Shown piece after piece: positions 35,128-47,293 of a stretch of DNA of 64,000 nucleotides (position 1 is its first letter; each line of letters starts with the position of its first letter). The translations under genes and the position numbers were made by a program. The DNA is from Xanthostigma xanthostigma. Taxonomy: Eukaryota > Arthropoda > Insecta > Raphidioptera > Raphidiidae. Below the pieces are notes generated by a model, which was given only the letters and a program-made list of their open reading frames with translations, was not told the DNA's origin and made no database searches. Location of the stretch: contig OY754470.1 in assembly GCA_963575645.1 (NCBI GenBank), positions 30,238,501 to 30,302,500 of the forward strand, written 5' to 3'.

Positions 35128-35666
35128 ATAAAATTAGTCCGCCTTCTTTAGAAGTCCGCCATATTAAATTTAGAGTGACGTCACTTTATTTTTCGAGTTA
35201 TTCTCAGCAAGCCCTTTCATTTGATACCCATATTGTAGGAAAGCATAATAAAATTAGTCCGCCATCTTTAGAAGTCCGCCATATTGGATTTAGAGTTACG
35301 TCACTTTATTTTTCGAGTTATTCTCAGCAAGCCCTTTCATTTGATACCCATATTGTAGGAAAGCATAATAAAATTAGTCCGCCATCTTTAGAAGTCCGCC
35401 ATATTAGATTTAGAGTGACGTCACTTTATTTTTCGAGTTATTTTCAGCAAGCCCTTTCATTTGATACCCATATTGTAGGAAAGCATAAAAAACTTAGTCC
35501 GCCATCTTTAGAAGTACGCCATATTAGATTTAGAGTGACGTCACTTTATTTTTCGAGTTATTCTCAGCAAGCCCTTTCATTTGATACCCATATTGTAGGA
35601 AAGCATAATAAAATTAGTCCGCCATATTTAGAAGTCCGCCATATTGGATTTAGAGTGACGTCACAC
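35128..35666 (+). repeat. 120-bp tandem array, about 4.5 units
   Basis: The aaaattagtccgcc block recurs at 35130, 35250, 35370, 35490 and 35610. Units are over 95% alike and each carries the palindrome TGACGTCA (TTACGTCA in one), the CRE/ATF consensus. Because 120 is divisible by 3, one frame stays open for 189 codons, but it opens with GTG and simply repeats a 40-residue unit; I treat it as non-coding. Confidence 0.88.
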
Positions 35667-35935
35667 AGCTAACCATGCATTGTCATCCCAACTAAACGTG
35701 TATACAAATTTTCATCTTAATCGGTTGAAGATATCTGCTTCAAAATTACCGAAGGAATTCTAGTCGCTCACTTAGTAATTCAGACGCTCACTTATTAATT
35801 TAGTCACTCAACTATTATTTTAGTATCTCAAGTTATTAAAACAGTATCTCATCATCAGTCACCAAGTTTTTTTTTTATTCAATCGTTTTATAATTCCCCT
35901 ATTATTATTATATAAAACAACATTATAAGATATAT

Positions 35936-36700
35936 ATTCTTTTACGCATGCGCCAATGTTCCCCAAAAACAATAGGCCACTTCATATTTGCATATCAAAC
36001 ATCCTCCCAAAATTTGGTTTCAATCCGCTCATCCGTGGTGTCGGAATGGTAAGAAATGTCAAAAATGACGTTTGCATCTGTCAAAGAATTACCTATGTTC
36101 TAATAATTAGTTATTCAAATTGTTAACTCAGAAGGCGTTGCAATTCACAAATATTCGAAACGGCATCCGTTTTTGAACAAATGCTACCTTTTTATTTCAT
36201 TATTGTAATAAATAATATTATCGACCAATTTTATTTTAAGACAGAACATACGCAATTTTTAAATTGCCATGTTAAACCGTGCAACAGAGAGAGATAACCG
36301 AAAGCTGTTTGCCATCGGTTATATCATATTGAATTTATTTCTATATAAATGTGTATTAAAAAACTGTTTGGGCGTTTTCTGTTGTACGAATCTTATGTAA
36401 AATTTTCTCCTCTTTCGTTTAAGACAGGTTTCGAGCCGATCTGATTTAAATTGAGCGAGTTATAAGCGAAAAACTTCGTTTTTTCCTTATTGCTCCCCTC
36501 TGGGGTCAAAATTTAAAAATCGGCCGACGTTACGAGCTAAGTTACGCGGAGACGAATCGAACAAAAAAAAGTTTTTTAAAATCGGTTAAGGCGTTTGGGC
36601 TGTACGCGTGACACAAAAAAACGTGACACACAGATTCACAGATTCACAGACAAAGCGAGTACATATAGGCGCTTTAGCTTACGCTATTCGCGCCTAAAAA
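35936..36700 (+). repeat. Dispersed repeat family R2, copy 1
   Basis: It starts tcttttacgcatgcgcc, passes through catcctcccaaaatttggtt, tgtcggaatggtaagaaatg and cctctttcgtttaagac, and ends acgctattcgcgcctaaaaa. The same order is found in copies 2 (39490-40165, lacking the last third) and 3 (45990-47230, longer). The sharp shared end cgcctaaaaa (36700, 47230) marks a true element boundary. There is no protein-coding frame. Confidence 0.8.
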
Positions 36701-38597
36701 TAACAAAAATAATATACTTAGTAAAAAGTTTTAAGATTTTTTTCTTCAAATGAACTGCGTAATATTTGTACAGTAGGAATATATATAATATGCGACTTGC
36801 AAAACAGGTGAACTCGAATAAATTTATGTGAGCACCCACTATTTTACGCCGGTCAAACTTTCATCAACAATTCATTTGTTATTTTCAAAATCGCATTCGC
36901 AGTTTTTTGTTTTCGTACATATTATATATATAATGCTTTGGTACATTCAAACTTATATTCCGTGAAAATATAAACGTATTTTGGTTATGATAGAATCTGT
37001 AAAAACCATATATCTATTAATAAACTATATGAATCATTGCCTATCTACTCAATGTACGGTGAGTGAACGCAACAAAGCGTATCGAAAATATATCTGCGTC
37101 TCTTTCTTCGATGTAATTCCCTGATTTCTCCGATGACAGGATTGGTACTTTCATTTAATCTGAATAAAGTATCTCTGTTTCAAAAACTTTGTCTTTTTCT
37201 ATGACGTTAACATGAGCGTACCCAGCTTTTGGCCCAGAAGTGGGCAAATTAGAAATTTTTTAAGCCGGGTTCTCCGTGCTTGTTTTGCCCTCTCTCTATG
37301 TTGAACATATTCGAGGTGTCAGACATTTTAAATGCTTCATGTTATTTGTCAGAGAACATTATTTTAGCGTTTTGGTTGAAGTTTTTAAGCTATCCAATTA
37401 AAAAAAACAAACACTAAACAGTATCTATAAATTTGTACATGTTGTCAAAACGACATCTTTCGGAAAATTTAGAGGGAAAACGCCCCAAAATCAAGAAAAG
37501 TCATAGAGGAAATAGGTGTCAGACTAGACCTAATGAAGTCATATACAAAGTTTGGGGAGAGTATGTGTCAGTAAAATTTTTGCCGACGGGCACTCTGACT
37601 ATAAGTTAGTCGCATTTCGAAATTTATTATTTTCGAATTTGTTCTTTTACTTGTGCTATGAAATATTCTTTCGTGCCTTTCAAGATTTTAGGTAAACTGG
37701 AATAATCTAAAACCTTTGGAGATTTCGAAAATGTAAAAAAAAATATATGTTACCGTTTGAAAAAAAATGCATGTACACAGGGTCGAATCTACGTATTTTG
37801 CGCTTATGGGCCCCTCGAAATTGACGCCCTCCCCACAATTAAAAGCACTCTATACCCCAACCAAAATTTTCTCTATTATTTACATTGGATTTGAAATATT
37901 TTTTACCGCCGAACGGAGCCGGAGATGCACGAAGCAACAGCACCGACACCCCCTCCCCCTTGCACACAATCAGCTGAAACAGTCCCCGAATGTACCCGAG
38001 ACTGCGCGGAGCGGTGGCCGCCTTCTCTTACTCTCTCTCTCTCACATACGAAGGTCCAAATCCGGATTGAAACGTTAATGTATTAATTATATATTTTTTG
38101 TTAATATATTGTCTGAAAAATTGGTCGATAATTTTATTTATTGAAAAAAAACACTATTTTGTTTTTGTACCTAGTATAGAATACACGAATTTATTCACTG
38201 TTATACCACTTTTGGTGAACACACTGTATACATTGTAAGGGTTAAATCAGTAGGTACCTATATTATATTGTTCGCAAATGATTATCCCGTAGTGAAAACG
38301 ATTGACAGAGTTATAAATAAATATTGATGAGAAACGTGGAAGTACAATGTTGAATCTGTTCCAAAATTTTAAACTACACATTCACTTATTTCGAACATAG
38401 TCGCAACATCTAAAAATCTGTTTATGCTTTTTTGAAAAAGTAAAGGTTCAGTCACACCACGAATTACAAAATGATAAGAAAGAAACAAGGGCCGAGCAAC
38501 TACCTATCAAGGGCGTAGGAAATCCCGTCTTTTGTAATTTTGCTCCCTACTTAACAATTGGTTCTAACTACGTCCTTGTTACCTGCTAATATTTTTT
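36701..38597. other. Intergenic with repeat fragments
   Basis: It holds 37211-37300 (partner of 4009-4095) and a family C fragment at about 38055-38150 (ggtccaaatccggattgaaac, then tctgaaaaattggtcgata). A GC-richer stretch with (CT)n lies at 37910-38045. No gene. Confidence 0.45.
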
Positions 38598-39279
38598 ATA
38601 GTACAGGTAATAGAGTCGTTATTTTCGTCCACATTGCACTATCCTACAACTTTTTCTCGTTTTCTTAAATAGGTTCAGTATCACGTATTGACCCTAAATG
38701 TACAAAATCCTTACAAATTAGGCGGGCGGAAGTGCCGCCATTTTGACAAAAACCGTTTTAGCCCATATCTCCGTAACCGTGCACTTGCGGTCAAAAAAGG
38801 TAATAACCTTTATTGTAGATAAATAAATTTACTATCTTTTTTGTTCAATAATTTTTTTTGTATCACTTACCGTTTACGACTTATTCGACTGTTACGATTT
38901 GTTTATTGACTTTTGAACCCATTTCTCTTCTAATAATTGTTTAAACAATAAACGGCTAATGACTTAAGTTTTAAATCTACAAATTTTCTACAGCTTTTAT
39001 TTCAAACTTTTTTTCCTAAAATTAATATTTTTGAAGTTATAACGCGCTAATGTCAAAAATCCTGTGCCTACAATAAAGGTTATTACCTTTTTTGGCCTCA
39101 AGTGCACGGTTACGGAGATATAGGCTAAAACGGTTTTTGTCAAAATGGCGGCACTTCCGCCCGCCTAATTTGTAAGGATTTTGTTCATTTAGGGTCAGTA
39201 CGTGATACTGAACCTATTTAAGAAAACGAAAAAAAGTTGTAGGATAATGCAGAAAAAAATTCTCTATTACCTGTACTAT
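38598..39279. mobile_element. Foldback element, ~215-bp arms (682 bp)
   Basis: Arms 38598-38818 and 39069-39279 are near-perfect reverse complements (ATAGTACAGGTAATAGAG at the outside; gtgccgccattttgac in the middle; ctacaataaaggttatta at the loop). The 250-bp spacer is AT-rich and non-coding. Flanks suggest at most a TA duplication. Confidence 0.82.
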
Positions 39280-39489
39280 TATACCAGTTGCGAAAACTTG
39301 AAACATCATTTTTAATAAAAAAAAAATTGATTGTCTGTAAAGTCGGTTTACGGACGATAGTTTTACGTGATAACGTATTCCGTAATACATAACCTAAATT
39401 TATATAATAATTATAATAATTCGAATCTATGATATTGCATCTTTCGCTTCAAATTTAGGTAAATTTTATTAAGTAGAATAATAAAACAC

Positions 39490-40165
39490 TATAAAAAGTA
39501 CACTATTATTATATAAAAAACAACTATGGCATGTATCTCTTTTGCGCATGCGCCGATTTTCCCCAAAAAATTTACAAAAATTTCTAGTAAAAATAGAGTA
39601 AAAACCGTTTTAAAAACTATATTATTATTATATAAAACATCATTATAAGAGATATATTCTTTTACGCATGCGCCGATGTTCCCCAAAAACAATAGGCCAC
39701 TTCATATTTGCATATCAAACATCCTCCCAAAATTTGGTTTCAATCCGCTTATCCTTGGTGTCGGAATGATAAGAAATGTCAAAAGTGACGTTTGCAACTG
39801 TCAAAGTATTATGTTCTAATAATAATTAGTTATTCCAATACTTAACTTAGAAGGCGTTGCATTTCACAAAATACTAATGTCAAAAAATTGAATTAAACAT
39901 TAGAAATGCAGCCGTTTTCATGTTAAGACAAGACATACGTTATTTTCTAATTTCCATGTACGGCAAACAAAGACGACCGACCGCGTCGCGCCATGCATTA
40001 GACAACATTGCATTTATACAGCTATTTTTCTATATAAATTTGTATAAAAAAACTGTTTAGGCAAATTCTGTTATACGAAATCTATGTAAAATGTTCTCCT
40101 CTTTCGTTTAAGACTGGTTTCAAACCGATCTGATTTAAATTGAGCGAGAAATTAGCAAAAAGCAC
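39490..40165 (+). repeat. Dispersed repeat family R2, copy 2 (truncated)
   Basis: It starts with a duplicated R2 head (actattattatataaaa with cgcatgcgccgat at about 39545 and again at 39667) and continues like copy 1 to attgagcgagaaattagc, where it ends. The final third is missing. Confidence 0.75.
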
Positions 40166-41757
40166 GCACAGGGTCAGGCGGAACGTTACGCGTTAGGAAC
40201 GTTACGCGTTACGAACATTACACTTTTTCGTGCATGCAGCCGGTGTTTTATCAATTTATAAGATTGGTGATTCATCAATTTATAAGACGTTATCACGTCA
40301 AAAATATTAATTGTGAACACTAAATTATGCAATGAACGCGTGAACCAGACTGTTGAAGTTATAGTACTTAGATATAATATTATATTTTGATCTGTAAATT
40401 ACAAAGTTTATTAATAAAACATTATTGCTGAATTGCACAACGTATTGTCAGACAACTTTAATAGTTGACATTGCCCTTAGACCGCGACTATACACATCTT
40501 GTTCAAAAAATAATTGAGTGACTGAACCGTTATTTTTTGTTCGTATTGTGTTTGTGTAGGTATTCCCACTTGAAACCACCATTTTTGTAAAAGTAAAGCT
40601 TGAAAAATTAATTTTCTTTTCGTAAAATAACGTTTACTTTTCAGTAAGTACATTCTAATGTCCGACAAAATAACAAATTTAATAACGATCTTTGATTGTT
40701 CCCTTGGAGGTGAGTAAAAACTTAATAATATTATGTCATCCTATATGCGTTGTGAAACCCGACATAAGGACATTTTTAAATTCAAACTGACGATTATTAC
40801 ATGCCAATAATTACTAGCATACTTAGTTATTGATTGCAGCTGCGGAGTGATAAATAATTCGTAATAATACATATTTACTATTAAAACGGGAGTAAGGTGT
40901 TCAATTATTATTTTACTTCTAGAAATTACAAAAAATCAGCAAATATAGTTATGCAGCATTAAATAGCGAATATTATTTTTGGTTTCTCTTGCACTTTTGA
41001 TTTAAACAAAGACGCATATAGCGAAGACTCGTCTGAGATTAGTACATTCGCAGAAAGATCTTTCAGCGCTAAGCTAAGAATAAAGCGTCAGCAAGCCCCT
41101 TATTTGGTGATGCATGCGTCGTTCTCTTGCCCCGTGCACTCCGTGCTTTCTCGCATGGCACTGTATTGAGCCGTCGTTAAGCGTCGGTCCACTAAACGAA
41201 AAGTTTCGTTCGAACTTAATTCCTTATGACCACAAAGCAAAGTGATATATGTCTTCGAATCAGGGACAGTCCCGGTTTTACGGACTCTGTTCTGTTGTTA
41301 AAGACGTCAAGGTCAGATGCTACCGGATTTTATAAGTTCTAAAAAATAACCACTGATGACTTTTGCTTTTATTAGAGTACTCTATGATTTCAAATTTGTA
41401 AAAGAATAATTTTCTAAACGTATCGCGGTAGATAATTTAGTTTTTAAAAGTTGTAAGTACTTGTCAAATATGTATTCAAATTTCAAAAAAATTCACTGGC
41501 GGCAGAAAATCTTAACAATAAATTTAACAATCAAAACCAGTAGCAAATATAGAATTACAATACTTACCTCGTTCAGTGTACGTTATTTATTAAAAATGTA
41601 TTTATTTTTTCAAAACTGATTTTAGTTAGAAAAGTTACAAGTGTATAAAATGTAGTAAAACTGTTGAGGAATTCTGGTAGAAGGTGTAGTGAAATTTGAA
41701 AACATAACCTACAAATAATTACAGAATATAACAAGTTTGAAAACGCAATTTATAAGT
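40166..41757. other. Intergenic, upstream of LARS2
   Basis: A short direct repeat of gaacgttacgcgtta lies at 40182-40220. Otherwise AT-rich, no gene seen. The last ~150 bp presumably hold the LARS2 transcription start; no TATA box stands out. Confidence 0.4.
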
Positions 41758-44379
41758 ATGAAAACAAATTATTTTAAGTTGATTTTACTTAATAGAAATT
41801 TGCATTATATTAATAAACGACAAATATCAGGGCTCGGGCTATGGAATGAAGAATTATCGCTTGACATAAAACACCGCATAGAAAAATATTGGTCAAGCAA
41901 ATTAGGATCATATAATTTCAACGAAAATGATTGCAGCCGAGAAAAGTACTATGTGCTTTCAATGTTTCCTTATCCTTCTGGTCAACTACACATGGGCCAC
42001 GTACGAGTTTATTCGATCTGTGACTCGGTAGCTAGATTCAATCATATGAAAGGTAAAAATGTTTTTCATCCAATGGGATGGGATTCTTTCGGATTACCAG
42101 CAGAAAATGCGGCTATTGATAGAAATATAGCACCTGAGGATTGGACTAAATCAAACATAATCCAAATGAAAGAACATCTTCAAATGCTCGGGTGCGGATT
42201 CGATTGGCATAGAGAAATAACGACATGTAATCCAGATTATTATCGATGGACGCAGTATATATTTTTAAAATTGTTTGAAGCCGGTTTAGCTTTTCAAAAA
42301 GAAGCGCTTGTTAATTGGGATCCAGTTGATCAAACAGTGTTAGCGGACGAACAAGTCGATTCGAACGGATGTTCGTGGAGGTCCGGTGCCCGTGTCGAAA
42401 AGAAATTTTTGAAACAGTGGTTTATTAAAACAACACGTTTTGCTAAAGATCTTTCAGATGGCTTAAACGATCCTATCCTGGAAGACTGGCGTGATATAAA
42501 AAAATTACAAAACCATTGGATCGGCGAATGTAACGGTGTGCAATTTAATTTTGGAGTGCAGCCTTCTGTAAACAATAACATAACTGTTTGGACCAAATAT
42601 CCAGAATTCATTACACACGCTTGTTTTATAATTGTTTCACCGGAAAACGTCTTGTGTAAAACTAACCCCGTTACCGTAAATGGGATTAAAAAATTAGACT
42701 TGAATGCAATAAATCCTTTAACGGGTAATATTTTACCAATTTTTGTAAGCGATCAAATGGAGTTTCCACATGGCAGTGATTCTTATTTAGGTATACCGGT
42801 GTCATGTGACTATGATAGGAGTTTCGCAATTGAAAATAACATTCCAATATTAGAATTTGAACAGGTTCCCAAAACTGAACCTGAGCGTTTAAAATTGCAA
42901 CAGAAAAATTGCTTAGAGGCACGTAATTTAAATGTAGGTGGCGACTGGTGTAGTTTTAAACTTAAAGACTGGTTAATTTCAAGGCAGAGATATTGGGGCA
43001 CACCGATTCCGATTGTACATTGTGATAAATGCGGCCCTCAACCGGTACCAATCTCCGATTTACCTGTCGAATTACCAAAACTGAAAGAGCTAACAAAAAA
43101 AGGTTTGTCTCCTTTGTTACAAGCGACCGAATGGCTGGAAACGAAGTGTCCAAAATGTGGTAATAAAGCTAAACGGGAAACAGATACTATGGACACATTT
43201 GTCGACTCGTCTTGGTATTTTTTAAGATACATTGACCCAAACAATACTGAAAAACCATTTTCTGTCGAAAAAGTAAAAAACTTAGTACCGGTCGATTTAT
43301 ACATCGGTGGCAAAGAACACGCTGTTCTACATTTATACTATGCAAGATTTATCCATCATTTTCTGCATTCAATAAATTTGGTACCGGAACGGGAACCGTT
43401 CAAACGATTATTGGTTCAAGGTATGGTTATGGGACGCAGTTACCGGATTAAAGGTACAGGTGAGTATGTAACGGAAGATCAGGTTGATGTTTTGGATATA
43501 AAAAAGAACAAAGCGGTTCACAAAGAAACAAAACAACCAATAGTTATGGCATGGGAAAAAATGAGCAAATCAAAATTAAATGGAGTTGAGCCATCGAAGA
43601 TGTTCGAAGAATATGGCATAGATACAACGAGACTGTTAATACTCGCTGATATAGCTCCGACATCGCATAGAAATTGGAATTCTTCAACTTTTCCTGGAAT
43701 ATTAAATTGGCAAAGACGCTTATGGCTCACAATACAAAGTTTTATTGATCATCGTACAAATTTACCCGATGTTGATTATAACGAAAAAAATTATAAAGAA
43801 TTAGACGATTATATGTTCGATTCTAGAAATTACTACGTTAAAGGCGTTACATTTAATATTTGCTCCTCTCAACAACTGAGCGTCGGCATATCAAAACTAC
43901 AAGGTTTAACAAATAGTATACGCAAAGTTACGCCGGATGTAATAGCTTATAGTGCCCAATTTGAACGGTGTTTAGCGGTACTAATTATAATGTTGGCACC
44001 GATGGCACCTCATTTTGCTTCCGAATTATGGACTGGCTTTTTATCTGCGCCTAACAGGTTAAACGAAAAAGAAATTAAATGGGACAAAAATGTTCTCGAT
44101 CAGGATTGGCCTGAAGTAGATTCGGAGTATTATTGTGACATCGATATTAATGTTCGCGGTAAAGAAATAATTCATAAAATTACAAGACGCGAATTAGACA
44201 AATTAACTCATAATACAGCTATGAAAATCGCAATGAATTTACCAAACGTAAGAGAGTGCATTGCTGATAGAATTATTACTGATAGTCGATTTGTTTTATA
44301 TAAAGGATGTGGTGCGGAATTATTTGTTTCCACAAAGAAACAGACAAATGAAATTCAAGAAACTGTTGCTAATTGTTAA
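41758..44379 (+). CDS. LARS2: Leucyl-tRNA synthetase, mitochondrial (intronless)
   Basis: This enzyme charges mitochondrial tRNA-Leu with leucine in the matrix. I start at ATG 41758 (873 aa). The seven codons upstream are open but begin with TTG, unlikely in an animal nuclear gene. The N-terminus (KTNYFKLILLNRN) is basic and hydroxylated, suiting a mitochondrial targeting peptide. Class I signatures are intact: FPYPSGQLHMGH with HMGH at about residues 78-81, and KMSKS at 601-605. Two CxxC pairs (CDKC, CPKC) flank the ZN-like insertion around residues 422-466; the editing domain lies between, and an ADIAPTSHRNW-like connector follows KMSKS. Length fits the family (about 870-900 aa). The frame is unbroken from end to end. 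Lack of introns contrasts with all neighbours; retention of full length argues against a dead retrocopy. Confidence 0.96.
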   Translation: MKTNYFKLILLNRNLHYINKRQISGLGLWNEELSLDIKHRIEKYWSSKLGSYNFNENDCSREKYYVLSMFPYPSGQLHMGHVRVYSICDSVARFNHMKGKNVFHPMGWDSFGLPAENAAIDRNIAPEDWTKSNIIQMKEHLQMLGCGFDWHREITTCNPDYYRWTQYIFLKLFEAGLAFQKEALVNWDPVDQTVLADEQVDSNGCSWRSGARVEKKFLKQWFIKTTRFAKDLSDGLNDPILEDWRDIKKLQNHWIGECNGVQFNFGVQPSVNNNITVWTKYPEFITHACFIIVSPENVLCKTNPVTVNGIKKLDLNAINPLTGNILPIFVSDQMEFPHGSDSYLGIPVSCDYDRSFAIENNIPILEFEQVPKTEPERLKLQQKNCLEARNLNVGGDWCSFKLKDWLISRQRYWGTPIPIVHCDKCGPQPVPISDLPVELPKLKELTKKGLSPLLQATEWLETKCPKCGNKAKRETDTMDTFVDSSWYFLRYIDPNNTEKPFSVEKVKNLVPVDLYIGGKEHAVLHLYYARFIHHFLHSINLVPEREPFKRLLVQGMVMGRSYRIKGTGEYVTEDQVDVLDIKKNKAVHKETKQPIVMAWEKMSKSKLNGVEPSKMFEEYGIDTTRLLILADIAPTSHRNWNSSTFPGILNWQRRLWLTIQSFIDHRTNLPDVDYNEKNYKELDDYMFDSRNYYVKGVTFNICSSQQLSVGISKLQGLTNSIRKVTPDVIAYSAQFERCLAVLIIMLAPMAPHFASELWTGFLSAPNRLNEKEIKWDKNVLDQDWPEVDSEYYCDIDINVRGKEIIHKITRRELDKLTHNTAMKIAMNLPNVRECIADRIITDSRFVLYKGCGAELFVSTKKQTNEIQETVANC

Positions 44380-44415
44380 CATGCATGACTGTTGTCTTAA
44401 AAAGAGTAGAAGTAC

Positions 44416-44421
44416 AATAAA
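44416..44421 (+). terminator. Polyadenylation signal of LARS2
   Basis: AATAAA lies 37 bases after the stop codon, the only good candidate before the repeat that begins near 44458. Confidence 0.65.
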
Positions 44422-44457
44422 TTATTTATTTTTAAACGACTGTGTTAATTTCACTCA

Positions 44458-44812
44458 AGGCCGTAGCAAGGAATTCACTTCGGGGGGAGTTGAGCTCTGG
44501 ACCAGAGACAATAAGTAACAACTTTGTTTTAAAATAAGCACACATATGTATATTATAATACATAAATTATAAGGCAGCCGTCTTAGATTTCGACGAAAGA
44601 GTTTAATGATTTAATTAATTTATTACATTTCGATTTTATTCATTCCAAAGAACGTGGAATCCAATTATCGTATCACAGATCCAAAAAAGAGTCGAAAATA
44701 TTTCAGTAAATATGTGAACCCTTATCTCTGGTATGTGTATAAAACGGTGGGTTGGCTGAGGCATTTCGAGAGGGGTTTGAACCCCCAAAACACCCCCCCC
44801 CCTGCCTACGAC
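44458..44812. mobile_element. Possible MITE with GGCCGTAGCAAGG-type ends
   Basis: The left end ccgtagcaaggaattc followed by a G run is mirrored imperfectly by a C run and cctgcctacg at the right. The layout resembles 12591-12802. Termini are too diverged for a firm call. Confidence 0.4.
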
Positions 44813-44945
44813 TATCATGTGCCATAAAAAAACATAGAAAAATTGCCTTTCACATGAGCTTGCGTCTATCTGTAAAATTATCTTTCGGTTACAATTCTGC
44901 AAATGGCACTAATTTGAATGCTTTTTTAAAAATATTGTCTGAAGA

Positions 44946-45560
44946 CACAAGTAATTCAAGAATTACAAGGCGCGAATTTTACATAATATACCCCAACGTT
45001 ATGTTCGAAAATTGATGTATATTTTTAACGACACTTTGAGCTTAATAATATAATTTAATTAACTTAATCTAATAAAAAAATAACAGTTGAAAGTATTGAA
45101 ACACAGAAAAGAAAAAATCATTTTAATAATTTATTAATAATTAATTTAGGTTCATAAATATAAAAGCGTTAGCTGTAAACTCTATGATCGTTTATTAGTC
45201 ACAATCAATAATATAATTGTGACCCTAAATTATAAAAATTATATTTTTTTTTTGGTACATTTCAATAAAAACTTTCTTTTTATTAGTATTTTATTTTTCT
45301 TGTTTTTATAGTCTTTCAAAATTTTAACTATTATGACATTAAATTATAAAAATTATTTGATTATTTTATTCAAGATGGTTGAGAAGGAAAAGGTATTCCG
45401 TCATCTTGGGGCATCCGCCATATTGGATATATACATTGTCACCAGACTTGCATGTGTGTGAAATTTCAAAGCTTTAGTTAATTTAATCTAGTCGAACAAA
45501 TTGCAGCAATTAGATTATGGGGCCTTTCCAACTAATAAATTATAATATTGACATTTGACA
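44946..45560 (+). repeat. Dispersed repeat fragment plus AT-rich DNA
   Basis: Positions 44946-45040 match 35035-35127, and 45400-45440 (gcatccgccatattggat) resembles the 120-bp array unit at 35128-35666. This suggests both loci derive from one repeat, with the tandem expansion only at 35128. No gene. Confidence 0.5.
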
Positions 45561-45859
45561 TATAATAACAAAGAAAATAAAATTTCCGTTAACGCGTATA
45601 GTAACGCGTATAGTTACCACTAAATATTATAAAATTTGCTGTTCGTGTTCATGGTTTTCTATATGTTATCACGTTATGATGTTAAAAATAAACAAAGAAT
45701 GCTTGTCAAATACCTAACTAACATCTACGGAACAAACTAACATTAGATTTTTTTTATTTTCAAAATATTTCTGAAACTAAGTACAAATTTAGAAAAACAC
45801 ATTTTTTCATGACTATCTTGTAAAAATATACAGGCTAATAAACTGTTATGACATGTAAG

Positions 45860-47230
45860 TATATCATAATTATAAAAAAAACAACATTGAAAGGTAGGTA
45901 CTTCTTTCTCTGTTGCGCATGCGCCGATTTTCCCGAAAAATAAATTACAAAACTTTCTTGTAAAACATATAGAATAATAATCCGTTATGAAAAGTTTACT
46001 ATTATTATATAAAAAACATCATAGCATATAATATCTTTTGCGCATGCGCCGATTATCCCCAAAAAAAATTACAAAAATTTCTAGTAAAATATGCAGAATA
46101 ATAAACCGTTATAAAAACTATATTATTATTTTATAAAACAACATTATAAAAGATATACTCTTTTGCGCATGCGCCGATGTTCCCCAAAAAACAATAAATC
46201 ACTTTATATTTGCATATCAAACATCCTCCCAAAATTTGGTTACAATCCGATCATCCGTTGTGTCGGAATGGTAAGAAATGTCAAAAATGACGTTTGCAAC
46301 TGTCAAAGTATTATGTTCTAAATTAGTTATTCAAATTGTTAACTCAGAAGGCGTTGCATTTCACCAATATTTATAATGGCATTCGTTTTTTAACAAATGC
46401 AAACTTTTTATTTTAGTACACCCAGGCAATTTTAAATGAAAGGCTTGCCTTTTTTTAATATTAATTATTTATAATTAAAAAGATATTTATTTAATTAAAT
46501 ATCTTTTTAATTAGTCGGGCACAACGGGTTTTTTTGTTTTCAATAATTTATTAATGTTTTAATTTTAATTTAAATAGTTTTTTTTTAATTTCAACCGACT
46601 AGTTTTGGAGAAATCAATGAAAACATATCATCCATCTACCGTTTTACCATAAAGCCAATGTTAAATATGCCTACTTTTGAAGTCATTTATTTATATAAAT
46701 AATCGGGCAACCCCCCCTAAAATTTTCAGAATTGGTTTAGACTTAGTCCAACTTAAAAAAAAATCAATCCTTTCTATTTCAAATTACCTTGGTGCTCGTA
46801 TTTTAAATTGTCATGTTAAACCGTGCAACAATTAAATTGAATTCATTTCTATATAATTATGTATAAAATGAATTTATTTCTATATAAATCGGGATAAAAA
46901 AACTGTTTGGGCAAATTCTGTTACACGAAATATATGTAAAATGTTCTCCTCTTTCGTTTAAGACTGGTTTCAAACCGATCTGATTTAAATTGAGCGAGAA
47001 ATAAGCAAAAAACTTTTTTTTTCCTAATTTTCTCCCCTCTGGGACAAAAATTCAAAAATCGGGCGACGTTAGGATTTAAGTTACCCGGAGACGAATCGAA
47101 CAAAAAAAAGTTTTTTAAAATCGGTTAAGGCGTTTGGGCTGTACGCTGGATACAAAAAGCGTGACTCACAGATTCACAGACAAAGCGAGTACATATAGGC
47201 GCTTTAGCTTACGCTATTCGCGCCTAAAAA
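45860..47230 (+). repeat. Dispersed repeat family R2, copy 3 (longest)
   Basis: The head module (attattatataaaaaaca with gcgcatgcgccgat) is tandemly repeated at about 45915, 46040 and 46165, then the body follows copy 1. An extra ~350 bp of AT-rich sequence lies around 46430-46790. It ends at cgcctaaaaa, 47230. Frames here are not coding. Confidence 0.75.
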
Positions 47231-47293
47231 TGTTTCTTCTTAAAGTCCGCTGCACACATATTGCTTCTATGGAGGTTTGTAGCATCTCATTTT

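Noticed and set aside
35103..35672. 189-codon open frame over the 120-bp repeats
   Set aside because: It opens with GTG, translates only a 40-residue repeat, and exists because the repeat length is a multiple of three.
41737..41757. LARS2 start seven codons upstream
   Set aside because: The codon is TTG; the ATG at 41758 is in frame and leaves a plausible targeting peptide.
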